Positions 37,001-45,100 of a stretch of 64,000 nucleotides of DNA are shown here, in pieces. This DNA comes from Cohnella mopanensis (GTDB lineage: Bacteria > Bacillota > Bacilli > Paenibacillales > Paenibacillaceae): contig NZ_JAKRWM010000002.1 in NCBI RefSeq assembly GCF_022352055.1, positions 665,532 to 729,531 on the forward strand, read 5' to 3'. The translations under genes and the position numbers were made by a program. The notes under the pieces were generated by a model. The model was not told the origin of the DNA. It did not search any database and saw nothing but the letters and a program-made list of their open reading frames with translations. Within the stretch, counting starts at the first letter, position 1. The number at the start of each line of letters is the position of its first letter.

Positions 37001-40000
37001 AATTCGGACGTTTCCAAGCCGCTTGCGAGAAGCTGGTACTGCGGCATGAGAGCCTTCAAACTTCGTTCCGTTGGCAGGAAGGCGAATTCGTGCAAATCAT
37101 CTCTCCGTCCGTCGACTTTGTGGTTGATTTTTTCGATGCCGACACAGAGAGCCGGCAAGCGCATATCGATCGCTTTATTCGTCCATTCGACTTGGGACAA
37201 AGTCCGTTATTCCGTGCGGGTATGGTCAGAATGGGAGAGGCAAAATGGCTCCTAATGTTCGATATGCATCACGTTGTTTCGGACGGAGTGTCCATCGGCG
37301 TGATGATTCAGGAATTACTGGCTCTCTATCAAGGGGAAGAGCTTCCAGAATTGCGGATCCAATACCGCGATTATGCCGTCTGGCAGGCCAATCGGGTACA
37401 TTCGGACCACATGCGGATGCAAGAAAGGTATTGGCTGGAGACGTTCTCGGACGAGGTGCCGGTATTGGATCTGCCGCTCGATTCGCCGAGGCCCGCCATT
37501 CGCAGCCATGAGGGGAAGCGCCTTAGCTTCGAATTGGACAAAACTCTTCATGAAGCGGTGCGATCACTGGCCGCAGAAGTTGGAGCGACGCCATTCATGG
37601 TGTTTCTGTCCGCGTATTATGTGCTGCTCGCCAAATACTCAGGCCAAGAGGACATTGTCGTCGGCTCTCCCGTAGCCGGGAGATCCCATGCGGATCTTGA
37701 TCGGTTGATAGGCATGTTCGTCCATACGCTCGTGCTGCGCAACCAACCTGAAGGGAGCTTATCCTTCCGTCGGTTTCTGGCCGATGTGAAGGAGAATACT
37801 TTGCGGGCAATGGAGCATCAGGATTATCCATTCGAACAATTAGTGGACAAGCTGGCGCTTCGTAGGGATCTAAGCCGAAATCCGCTCTTCGATACGATGT
37901 TCGCGTATCAGAATATGTCATGGGCGGACGGCGACACGGAAAAAGCGAAGGTGCGGCTGTATCCTTACGACGCGCGTCGCAGCAGATTCGACTTAACGTT
38001 TGAGCTGGCGGAGCACGGCGACTCCATTCGCGTGAACGTGGAATATGCGACCGAGCTATTCCGAGAGAAGACGATGGAGCGATTGATCCGTCATTATACG
38101 AATATTCTCGCGCAAGTGACGGGTTCTCCCGACCAACTGCTGTCCAAGATCGACATGCTGGATGACTCAGAGAAGGCTAGGCTGTTATTTGGCTTCAATG
38201 CGACTCATGTCGAATATGAAACAAACCGTACGATGCACGCGATCTTCGAAGAGCAAGCGCATCAATCTCCCGACGCGATCGCGGTCGTCTACGACCACCA
38301 AAGATTGACTTACGCGCAATTGAACGAAAGAGCCAATCGCTTGGCTATGGCATTAAGGGACTTGGGAGCCGGAGCTAACCATATCGTCGGCATCATGGTC
38401 GAACGCTCACCGGAGATGGTCGTTGCGGTATTGGGCGTATTGAAAGCCGGAGCCGCGTATTTGCCGATCGATCCGCAATATCCGGAGGAGCGCATTCGCT
38501 ACATGCTCGAGGACAGCGGGACAGGCATCGTGATCAGTCAACCTCCGCTGGCGGAACGGATACCGTCCCATCTTCGGACGTTAAACGTCGATGATCAATG
38601 TTTCGTGGACGGGAACTCCCACCTGATAACGGGTAATCCCGCGCCGCGGAATACGGCTAGCGATCTTGCGTACGTCATCTATACTTCCGGTTCGACGGGC
38701 AAACCGAAAGGGGTCATGGTCGAACACGGCGGCATGATTAACCTGCAGGTTTACTTCCAACAGAAGCTGAAGGTGGCGAATACCGACAAAATCGCGCAAT
38801 TCGCCAGCTTTTCATTCGACGCTTCCGTGTGGGAAATGTTCATGAGCTTGTTCAATGGCGGAGAACTGCACGTATTGGCTTCGGAAACGATCCATCATTA
38901 TGACAAGTTGGAACATTATTTTAACGAGCAGGGGATCACGGTCGCTACCTTGCCGCCAACCTACTTGGCGGGATTACGGCCGGATAACGTTCGGACGCTG
39001 CGCGCTGTCATAACGGCAGGCTCGGCTTCCACCGTGGATTTACTGGAAAAGTGGAGAGGAAGGCTCCAATACGTCAACGCTTACGGGCCGACCGAAACGA
39101 CGATCTGCGCGACGGCATGGACAGCTCCTCCGTCCGGAGGTTCCAATGAAGGCACATCTGTCCCTATCGGAACTCCAATTCCGAATGCGCAAGCCTATAT
39201 CGTCAACGCATACGACCAATTGCAACCGGTCGGCGTACCCGGTGAGTTGTGCATAGGAGGTGCGGGGTTAGCCAGAGGATACCTGCATCGTCCGGAGTTG
39301 ACGGCGAAGCAGTTCGCTCCGAATCCGTTCGTGTCCGGTACACGAATGTATAGAACCGGAGATCAGGCCAAGTGGCTGGCGGACGGGACGATCGAATACG
39401 TGGGCCGGATAGATGATCAGGTCAAAATTCGAGGGTTTCGCATCGAGCTGGGCGAGGTAGGGAATTGTTTGTCGAACCATCCGAAAGTGACGGAATGCAT
39501 CGTCGTTCCGTACGCGGATTCGCAGGGCGGGATTGAACTATGTGCCTATATTGGTACGGAGGGACAAGTGCTTGCCGCGAGCGAGATTCGCAGTTTCGTC
39601 GGGGAACGTCTGCCCGATTACATGGTTCCCGCCTACGTCGTCGTGTTGGACAAGCTTCCGCTAACTTCCAACGGAAAAGTAGACAAAAAAGCGTTGCCTG
39701 AGCCCGCTCGCGCTGCCAATGAAAGTTACGAACCGCCGACGAACGAATCCGAGAGCCGCCTTGTCCGGATGTGGAGCGACATACTCGCCGTTGAAAATAT
39801 CGGTATTCAGGATCATTTCTTCGAATTGGGAGGCCATTCGCTCAATGCGATCGCGTTGCTGACTCGCATTCATGAGGAGTTGGGCGTCGAGCTAATGTTA
39901 AAGCAGCTTTTTCAAGCACCGACGATCCAGCGGCTCGCGCGCCTCATATCGGATACGAAGCCAACTCTCTACAACACGCTTCCTGCCGCCGAGGCCCGGA

Positions 40001-41346
40001 GCAGTTACCCGGTTACCCACGGACAGAAAAAATTGTTCGTTCTGCAACAGCTGGAAGGAGCGCATACGGCCTATAATATCGCCGGTGCTTATCGCATCGA
40101 AGGCGAGATCGATATCCGTAGATTGGAGTCTTCCTTCGAGGCGTTAATCAGGCGGCATGAAGCGTTACGAACATCGTTTGCCGTAGAAGACGGCGAGTTC
40201 GTCCAATATATTCATCCTAACGTTCCTTTTGCGATCCGATATGGGGAAAGTTCCGAAGAACGGCTGGAACAATCGCTGAGAGAGTTGGTCGTTCCATTCG
40301 ATCTAAGCCGGCCGCCGTTGCTTCGCGCCGTCTTACTGAAGCTCCTTCATCGCGACTCGTCGGGCTCGGAGGCTCACGTGCTCTTCATCGATATGCATCA
40401 TATCATTTCGGACGGCGTATCAAGCGGTATTCTCATTCGCGATTTTCTTGACTTGTACGAAGGGATAGCGTTGGAAGACCTTCGGATCCATTACAAGGAT
40501 TACGCGGTTTGGCAGTCTAGCGAAAGCGCGGTACCGATGATAGAAAGGCAAGAAAAGTATTGGATGAACGTTCTGTCCGGCAATCTCCCTTCGTTGCACC
40601 TCCCGACGGATTATCCTAGACCGTCCGTGCAAAGTTTTGAAGGCGCTCATGTTTTCCTTGCCATTGACGAGGATCTGACGGATCGGCTTAGAAAAGTCGC
40701 GGCGGAGAGCGGGAGTACGCTCTATATGGTACTGTTGGCAGGGTTTTACGTGCTGTTATCCAAGTATAGCGGCCAGGAAGACCTCATCGTCGGAACGCCT
40801 TCAGCGGGCAGGACGCATGCCGATCTGCAACGGATCATCGGCATGTTCGTGAATACGTTGGTTATCCGTACCCGATTGTCCGGGCATCAATCTTTCAAGG
40901 AATTACTAGATGCGGTAAAGGATAACGCTTTGTCGGCCTTCGATAACCAAATCTACCCTTTCGAGACGCTTCTTGAGAAGTTAAGTTTGCCTAGGGATAT
41001 TAGCCGGAATCCGCTTTTTGATGTCCTCTTTATGATGCAGAATTTCGAATCGGTCGAGCTGAAAGCTGACAGGCTGTCGGTCGTCCCCTATTCGTTCTTG
41101 CCTGCCGTATCGAAATTCGATCTCAGCTTGGAAGCGGTAGAGAAGGAAGGCGGACTAGCGATCAGGTTGGAGTATGCGGTTAAGTTATACCGTCCGGAGA
41201 CGGCAAACCGCTTGCTGGACGACTTTGTTAGAATTCTATCCGAAATCGCGACGCATCCGGAGGTTAAGCTGCAAGACATTCGATTGTACGGTCAAATCGC
41301 GAAAAGAAAAAATGCGATTTCTGAGGAAATCGAGTTCAACTTTTGA
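31096..41346 (+). CDS. Hybrid AT-less PKS/NRPS with embedded FkbH domain: KS-ACP-C-FkbH-PCP-C-A(Phe)-PCP-C
   Basis: 3416 residues from ATG 31096 (AAGGAGGA just upstream). KS (about 20-450) with Cys199 (DTACSSS), His332 (EAHGTGT) and His372 (NVGHLDHA); its C-terminal linker follows and no AT, KR or DH. Carrier Ser683 (GGDS). C domain (about 740-1165; HHIMSDG at 869). FkbH domain (about 1182-1730) with the HAD motif 'VVVLDCDNTLWKG' (Asp1395, Asp1397). A proline/serine-rich linker, then carrier Ser1875 (GGNS). C domain (HHVVSDG at 2058). A domain (about 2370-2870) reading DAWTIAAICK, identical to the GrsA phenylalanine code. Carrier Ser2915. Final complete C domain (about 2970-3400; HHIISDG at 3101). 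The order implies malonate extension, a glycerate unit, then Phe. The terminal C domain passes the chain to the next enzyme. Confidence 0.93.
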   Translation: MLDFNLLDDNENEQPFEIEEESMQEIAIIGLAAQLPMVDDIEQFWQYICNGVDFITEFPEGRRTDVDPFARSKPRNGDQPLSYFEGAYLDRIDEFDYSFFRLSPKEASLMTPNQRLFLQTAWKSIEDAGYCRRTLAGSRTGVYVGFNSDSLYDYKRMISDTDPELLSMGVPGNISSIITGRISYLLDLNGPSLCVDTACSSSLVAIHLACQAIRNRECEMAIAGSVKINLLPLANEVKIGIESSSGRARTFDDGADGTGAGEGVIAFVLKPLGKALRDGDAIHATIKGSAVNQDGSSVGLTAPNVAAQEDVLVRAWDNAGIHPETISYMEAHGTGTKLGDPIEIAGMDRAFRKYTDRKQFVAVGSVKSNVGHLDHAAGAMGMLKAIFAMKRKQIPPLLHFVRPNRSIDFIDSPVYVNDRLSDWTANESPRRCGVSAFGISGTNCHLVLEEAPNDDREKGGLLSAGPEGNRRDHMLTLSAKSDSALRELASLYRTFDWGEASAERICYTAHTGRDHHEHRLAIVFRDRQELRDKLDRLIAGEFATAELQGIYYGSRKPAALSVDGLIYATDDQTWDELAKRYAMGADIDWERLYADQSYARVHIPTYPFERNRCWLEIEGITLSTAIVHSSENRQPAVYEVELTGRDQDAYSSAEQEIARIWGEVLGFRQIHYENNFFELGGDSILALKIANRIRAHWAADVSVADLFTYASLNELAAFVERRSGDGLRRTEAYLPLPPANLSDYYPLTSSQLRVFAQEQFGSVGTANNTPFCVLVEGELDSDRVNEAFTRLVDRHESLRTAFEFVDGETRQRVVARTDFEIELHNGTPERLDDIIDAFIRPFDLSCPPLLRVGLVTLQENRYLLMIDLHHIMSDGMSTGILMKEFCDLYNGIPLAELKVQYKDYAVWQQRSIDDGELRDRKAYWTDQLSGDLPVLELPYDFPRPDNKLPGGSRVRVPMEASLKRQLEQLAIERRLTMNSLLFALYALLLHGYSNQDSLIVGTLVAGRNHPDLERVFGMFINFLPVHVRFAAKTTFADYLTGINETIGKAYANDYPFDLMLSDLALKKDRSRNPLYDTMFVYHNEYKMNSANPLRMEVDGLSFAEYPLNRPTSSLDVKLDVWQDADDQLVLVLEYDTALFTETKMKHWMSSFLKLAEAAVSEPEAPLSRLLEWKFAEEHDEVVIKESAAAYDAKSSLSVAISATFTAEQIGDHVNWWCGQFDLPVGISFAPYHQVFQELLDHGSLLGRNDGVNVLLIRFEDWIREDDSPIGVTIAKLEKIYSDLVEAFGLRKKGVPHFVGIFPVSDHWPFESELATYLETLNERWRKFLGNLERVFVLELNEALADSYEVRHMYDRVADQEGHAPFTDEFYAVIGTAIARKLIAWKRQSFKVVVLDCDNTLWKGICGEDGPTGVEISGHYQALQRFMLDRYEEGMLLAISSKNNEADVWETFERHPDMLLKKEHFAAARIHWGAKSTAVREIAEQLNLGLDSFIFVDDSGMECAEMMQSCPSVLTLQLPEDERQFLDYLRHVWGFDKLVVTEEDRKRTALYAAESIRRQYLQEDNVSMEQFLRGLGLRIVMANLREDHVQRAAQLTQRTNQFNMHSVPRTENELTDMLSISGKHLWSIEVEDRFGEYGFVGLVTGQAERKSFILDTFLLSCRVLGRGVEQAILSELKRVAESCQAEYIEAQYVSSDKNAPFREFLETSGWRLEDNASGRTTYRLRVDSIPDRSPHITLTNERLTASVTSLPRAANSGQRECAASTPPTLLRTVASVPSVNNRLSREEGPRDWHSSEAYKDIAALSHARHLLPLRYHNAESLLRLVQKRKQSVSGRKTEYSEPITAIERELVELWEDLLGIQPIGVTDPFFEIGGNSLQAVSLASRIHRKFDTRISLRDLFVVPTIRGLAALIHRTGPTVHAAIEPTEHRDCYPVTSAQKRLLVLSRMDGAGTADTAYNQPCLFEVEGDVKFGRFQAACEKLVLRHESLQTSFRWQEGEFVQIISPSVDFVVDFFDADTESRQAHIDRFIRPFDLGQSPLFRAGMVRMGEAKWLLMFDMHHVVSDGVSIGVMIQELLALYQGEELPELRIQYRDYAVWQANRVHSDHMRMQERYWLETFSDEVPVLDLPLDSPRPAIRSHEGKRLSFELDKTLHEAVRSLAAEVGATPFMVFLSAYYVLLAKYSGQEDIVVGSPVAGRSHADLDRLIGMFVHTLVLRNQPEGSLSFRRFLADVKENTLRAMEHQDYPFEQLVDKLALRRDLSRNPLFDTMFAYQNMSWADGDTEKAKVRLYPYDARRSRFDLTFELAEHGDSIRVNVEYATELFREKTMERLIRHYTNILAQVTGSPDQLLSKIDMLDDSEKARLLFGFNATHVEYETNRTMHAIFEEQAHQSPDAIAVVYDHQRLTYAQLNERANRLAMALRDLGAGANHIVGIMVERSPEMVVAVLGVLKAGAAYLPIDPQYPEERIRYMLEDSGTGIVISQPPLAERIPSHLRTLNVDDQCFVDGNSHLITGNPAPRNTASDLAYVIYTSGSTGKPKGVMVEHGGMINLQVYFQQKLKVANTDKIAQFASFSFDASVWEMFMSLFNGGELHVLASETIHHYDKLEHYFNEQGITVATLPPTYLAGLRPDNVRTLRAVITAGSASTVDLLEKWRGRLQYVNAYGPTETTICATAWTAPPSGGSNEGTSVPIGTPIPNAQAYIVNAYDQLQPVGVPGELCIGGAGLARGYLHRPELTAKQFAPNPFVSGTRMYRTGDQAKWLADGTIEYVGRIDDQVKIRGFRIELGEVGNCLSNHPKVTECIVVPYADSQGGIELCAYIGTEGQVLAASEIRSFVGERLPDYMVPAYVVVLDKLPLTSNGKVDKKALPEPARAANESYEPPTNESESRLVRMWSDILAVENIGIQDHFFELGGHSLNAIALLTRIHEELGVELMLKQLFQAPTIQRLARLISDTKPTLYNTLPAAEARSSYPVTHGQKKLFVLQQLEGAHTAYNIAGAYRIEGEIDIRRLESSFEALIRRHEALRTSFAVEDGEFVQYIHPNVPFAIRYGESSEERLEQSLRELVVPFDLSRPPLLRAVLLKLLHRDSSGSEAHVLFIDMHHIISDGVSSGILIRDFLDLYEGIALEDLRIHYKDYAVWQSSESAVPMIERQEKYWMNVLSGNLPSLHLPTDYPRPSVQSFEGAHVFLAIDEDLTDRLRKVAAESGSTLYMVLLAGFYVLLSKYSGQEDLIVGTPSAGRTHADLQRIIGMFVNTLVIRTRLSGHQSFKELLDAVKDNALSAFDNQIYPFETLLEKLSLPRDISRNPLFDVLFMMQNFESVELKADRLSVVPYSFLPAVSKFDLSLEAVEKEGGLAIRLEYAVKLYRPETANRLLDDFVRILSEIATHPEVKLQDIRLYGQIAKRKNAISEEIEFNF
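34640..36290 (+). other. FkbH-like (HAD-IIIC) glyceryl-loading domain occupying the A-domain position of an NRPS module
   Basis: Residues about 1182-1730 of the hybrid synthase. FkbH family proteins are known to take 1,3-bisphosphoglycerate, dephosphorylate it and place a glyceryl group on a carrier protein. Seen here: the characteristic N-terminal region ('ISFAPYHQVFQELLDHGS', 'LIRFEDWI'), the HAD core DxDNTLWxG, 'AISSKNNEADVWE', 'FVDDSGMECAEM', and the C-terminal 'AAQLTQRTNQFNMH' and 'RFGEYGFVGLV'. It is preceded by a full C domain and followed by a PCP. The module therefore reads C-FkbH-PCP. Confidence 0.85.
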
Positions 41347-41361
41347 ATCGGGGGAGTATCG

Positions 41362-42100
41362 ATGATCGATAAATATGCGCTAAATATGCTGTCGGCAAGC
41401 GGCGAATTCGAGGAAGAGCAACGGTATTGGATGGAACGGCTAAAGGGAGACCTTATGCCGGTAACCTTTCCCTATGACGTAGCGGGATCCGCTCAAGAGC
41501 AACGAGAAGGGGCTGCGAGAACGAAAAGTTATGCTTTGCCGCAAGAGCTATCGGAACGATTATCCGCTTTCTGTAATCACTCGAATTACGGCATATACAT
41601 GACGTTATTGTCCGCTTTCCCCTTTCTGCTGCATATGTACGCGCAAGCCGAAGAGATCGTTGTCGGATCGCCCGTATTTCGCGGCGAGGCGGACGAAGCC
41701 GCCCGCATGAACGAGATTTTGCCTTTACGTATCGCTTATGACGGAGCGAGCAGCTTTAAGGCGGCTTTGTCCGACATCAAGCGAACGGTTACGGAAGCGA
41801 ACGATCACGAGTTTTATCCTTTGCGCAACCGAGTGGAGGAACTGTCCCGAGTCGTGGTTCTTTATGATCGTATTCATAAAGCTGGCCTCGCGGACGGGTA
41901 TACTCCCGATTTGACTTTCGCATTTATTAAGCGCGAACAGACGCTGCATGTCGAGGTGGAATTCGGCGCTCATTCGTATGAAGAGTCGACGATCGACGCT
42001 ATCGTTAGACGGTTAACTCGCTATTTGCAAGTCGTATTAGATGAACCGAACGTTATGATCGCGGACATCGACGTGGTTGAACCCGATGAAAAGCAGCGGC
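41362..42100 (+). other. Orphan C-lobe of a condensation domain at the N-terminus of the four-module NRPS
   Basis: Residues about 1-245. It begins inside a C domain at 'EEEQRYWMERLKGD' (normally mid-domain, 'Q..YW...L.G..P.L.LP.D') and continues through 'YGIYMTLLSAFPFLLHMYAQAEEIVVGSP' to the usual C-A linker 'FDFNDTQAVY'. HHxxxDG is missing. Since the previous protein ends in a complete C domain, this lobe is redundant for catalysis and may serve docking. Confidence 0.75.
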
Positions 42101-45100
42101 TGGTGTTTGACTTTAACGATACGCAAGCCGTCTATGACGAGAACGCTACGATTCAGCACATTTTCGAAAGACAAGCCTTGAAGACTCCCAACCGGATCGC
42201 CGTCGTCGACGGAAGTGAGCAATGGACGTATCGGGAATTGGACGATAAAGCGAATAATCTTGCGCATGTATTGCGCGGCAAAGGCGTCATCCCGAATCAA
42301 TGCGTCGGCGTAATGACGGAACGATCGCCGGGGATGATCCTGAGCTTGCTCGCCGTCTTGAAGGCCGGAGGTGCGTACGTACCGATCGATCCCGCTTATC
42401 CTGCGGATCGCATTGCCTATATGCTGGAGAATAGCGGAGTGAGGCTGCTTGTTCACGATTCTAGCGTTACGAACGCTTTGCCGGAGCTGTCGTGCGAAAC
42501 TGTTGATCTTTCTCTTGTGCCGAAGCTATCTTTCGATCCTTTAACGCCCGTGAATACATCGCATGATCTGGCTTACGTAATCTATACTTCCGGTACGACG
42601 GGGAAACCGAAGGGGGTCATGATCGAACACCGCAACGTCGTGCGGTTGTTCTTTCACGACAAACCGTTATTCGATTTCGACGAGAACGACGTATGGACGA
42701 TGTTTCATTCGTATTGCTTCGACTTCTCGGTATGGGAAATGTACGGCGCGCTGTTGTTCGGCGGCAAATTAGTCGTAATTCGCAAGGACGTGGCGCAAGA
42801 TCCGCGAAGATTCATGGAAACGATGATCCGGGAAAACGTAACCGTATTGAATCAGACGCCGTCATCCTTCTACCATATCATTCAGCAGGATTTGGAGCGG
42901 GATCAGCCGGAGCTGCGGCTTCGATATGTCATATTCGGAGGCGAAGCGTTAAAACCGGCGATCCTAAAACCGTTCAAGGAACGTTATGCCAACACGAAGC
43001 TCATCAACATGTACGGAATAACGGAGACGACGGTACACGTGACGTTCAAAGAAATCACCGATGCGGAAATCGCGACCAATGTCAGCAACATCGGTAGGCC
43101 GATTCCCACGCTGCGTTGCTATATTCTCGACGATAGGCAAAGGCTTGTGCCGCAAGGTGTCATCGGCGAGCTTTATGTCGGCGGAGAAGGCGTAGCGAGG
43201 GGTTATATCCACAATGAAACGTTGACGGGCGAGAAGTTTCTGATCGACCCGTTCCTGCCCGGGGAGAGACTGTATCGGTCGGGAGATTTGGCGAGATGGA
43301 CGGACGGGGCCGAGCTTGAGTATTTCGGGCGCATCGACCACCAAGTCAAGATCAGAGGCCACCGCATCGAGTTAGGCGAAATCGAGACGAAGCTGCTCCA
43401 GCAAGAAGAAATACGGGAGTGTCTCGTCATTGCAAGAAAGGACGGAGCCGGCCAATACGACTTGGTAGCGTACTATGTCGCGGAGCAAGAAGTGGATGTA
43501 AATTCCTTACGCGAACACCTTGCATCCGAATTGCCCGATTTCATGATTCCGGCTTTCTTCAAGCATCTTCTCGCCATGCCCTTAACCGATAACGGAAAAA
43601 TAGATCGCAAAGCGTTGCCTCAGCCCGAGTTATCGCGTACAGCTAAGCAAATCTATGTTGCTCCCCGTACGCCGGAGGAACAGGAAATCGCCGATCTATG
43701 GTCCGATGCGCTGCAACTGGAGGAAATCGGCATTCACGATAACTTTTTCGCCATCGGCGGCGATTCGATCAAGGTTATTCGTTTCATCAGCCGTTTGAAC
43801 AAGGCGCGTGGGTGTAATCTTTCCGTTGCCGATTTCTATCGAAACCCGACGATTGCCGAATCTGCGGCATTGCTAGCGATGCCAGCTACAGAGGAAAGCG
43901 ACGAGCGTGAACGGGGGTTGAATCTGCTCGATGGAATGAAGAGCAGGCTGCAAAACGAACTCGCGAATGTTCCAATGCCCGCCGACGCCGAGGATTACTA
44001 TCCGCTAAGCAGCATCCAGATGAGCATGGTGTTCTACTCCAAGCTGAAACCGGATGAACCGATCTATCACGATCAGTTTTATTACGTCTTGGATTTCGCT
44101 CGGTTCGATTGGGAGCTACTGCGCGAGACCGTCTTTAGGCTTGCCGTTAAACATCCGATCCTTCGAACGACCATGCAATTGGAGCGGTATAGCGAACCGC
44201 TTCAGATCGTACATCGGGATCGGATGCCCGTATTGGAGCTTGAGAATTTATCGGCGTGCGCTATCGAAGAGCAAGAACAACGGATTCAAAATTATATGGC
44301 CGAAGATTTGCGGAACAAATTTCGGTTTGACGACGATTTGCTATGGCGGCTTGGCGTATTTCAACTAAGCCCGCATGAAGTATGTATCGTTCTCTCCTTC
44401 CATCACGCTATCTTGGACGGTTGGAGCGTCGCTAGCTTCAATAAGGAAATCATCGATACGTACGAGCGTTTGCTACACGGCGGCGTAATCCCGGCGGAGC
44501 CTTTGAAGGCGAGTTACAAGGATTACGTGGGCATCCAATTGTCTCGCAACTGTTCCCAGGAAACGGAACAATTCTGGAAGAAGGAACTGGAAGGCTATAC
44601 GCGCAACAAGCTGCCGTTTAACCTGGGGGCCAAGCAGATCGGAAGCCGGCCGGAGAGCGCGATCTATCGCAGCGAGATCGATCAGGAGCTCCTTGTCGCT
44701 TTGGATCGGCTAACGCGCGATCATGGGATTACGTTAAAGGAGATTTGTTTCTCAGCTTACTTGTATTTGATGTCCGTTATTACAACGGAGCAGGATCTCG
44801 TAACGGGAATCGTCACGCATGACCGCCCGGCGATCGAAGACGGGGAGAACATGCTCGGCTGTTTCCTCAATACGTTACCGTTCCGCGAAGCGATCGATAG
44901 AACCCGCACGGGACTGTCGTTCATGGACCAAGTTCAGCAGCGCTTGCGGCAGGTCGCCACGCACGATATGCCGTTAGTCGACATCGCCAACCTGCTAGGG
45001 GAAGGCCGTCAGCACGCGGCCAATCCGTTGTTCGACGCCTTATTTAACTTTACCGACTTTCATGTGCTGGACAATATGGACAGCCAGAACGAAATCAAAG

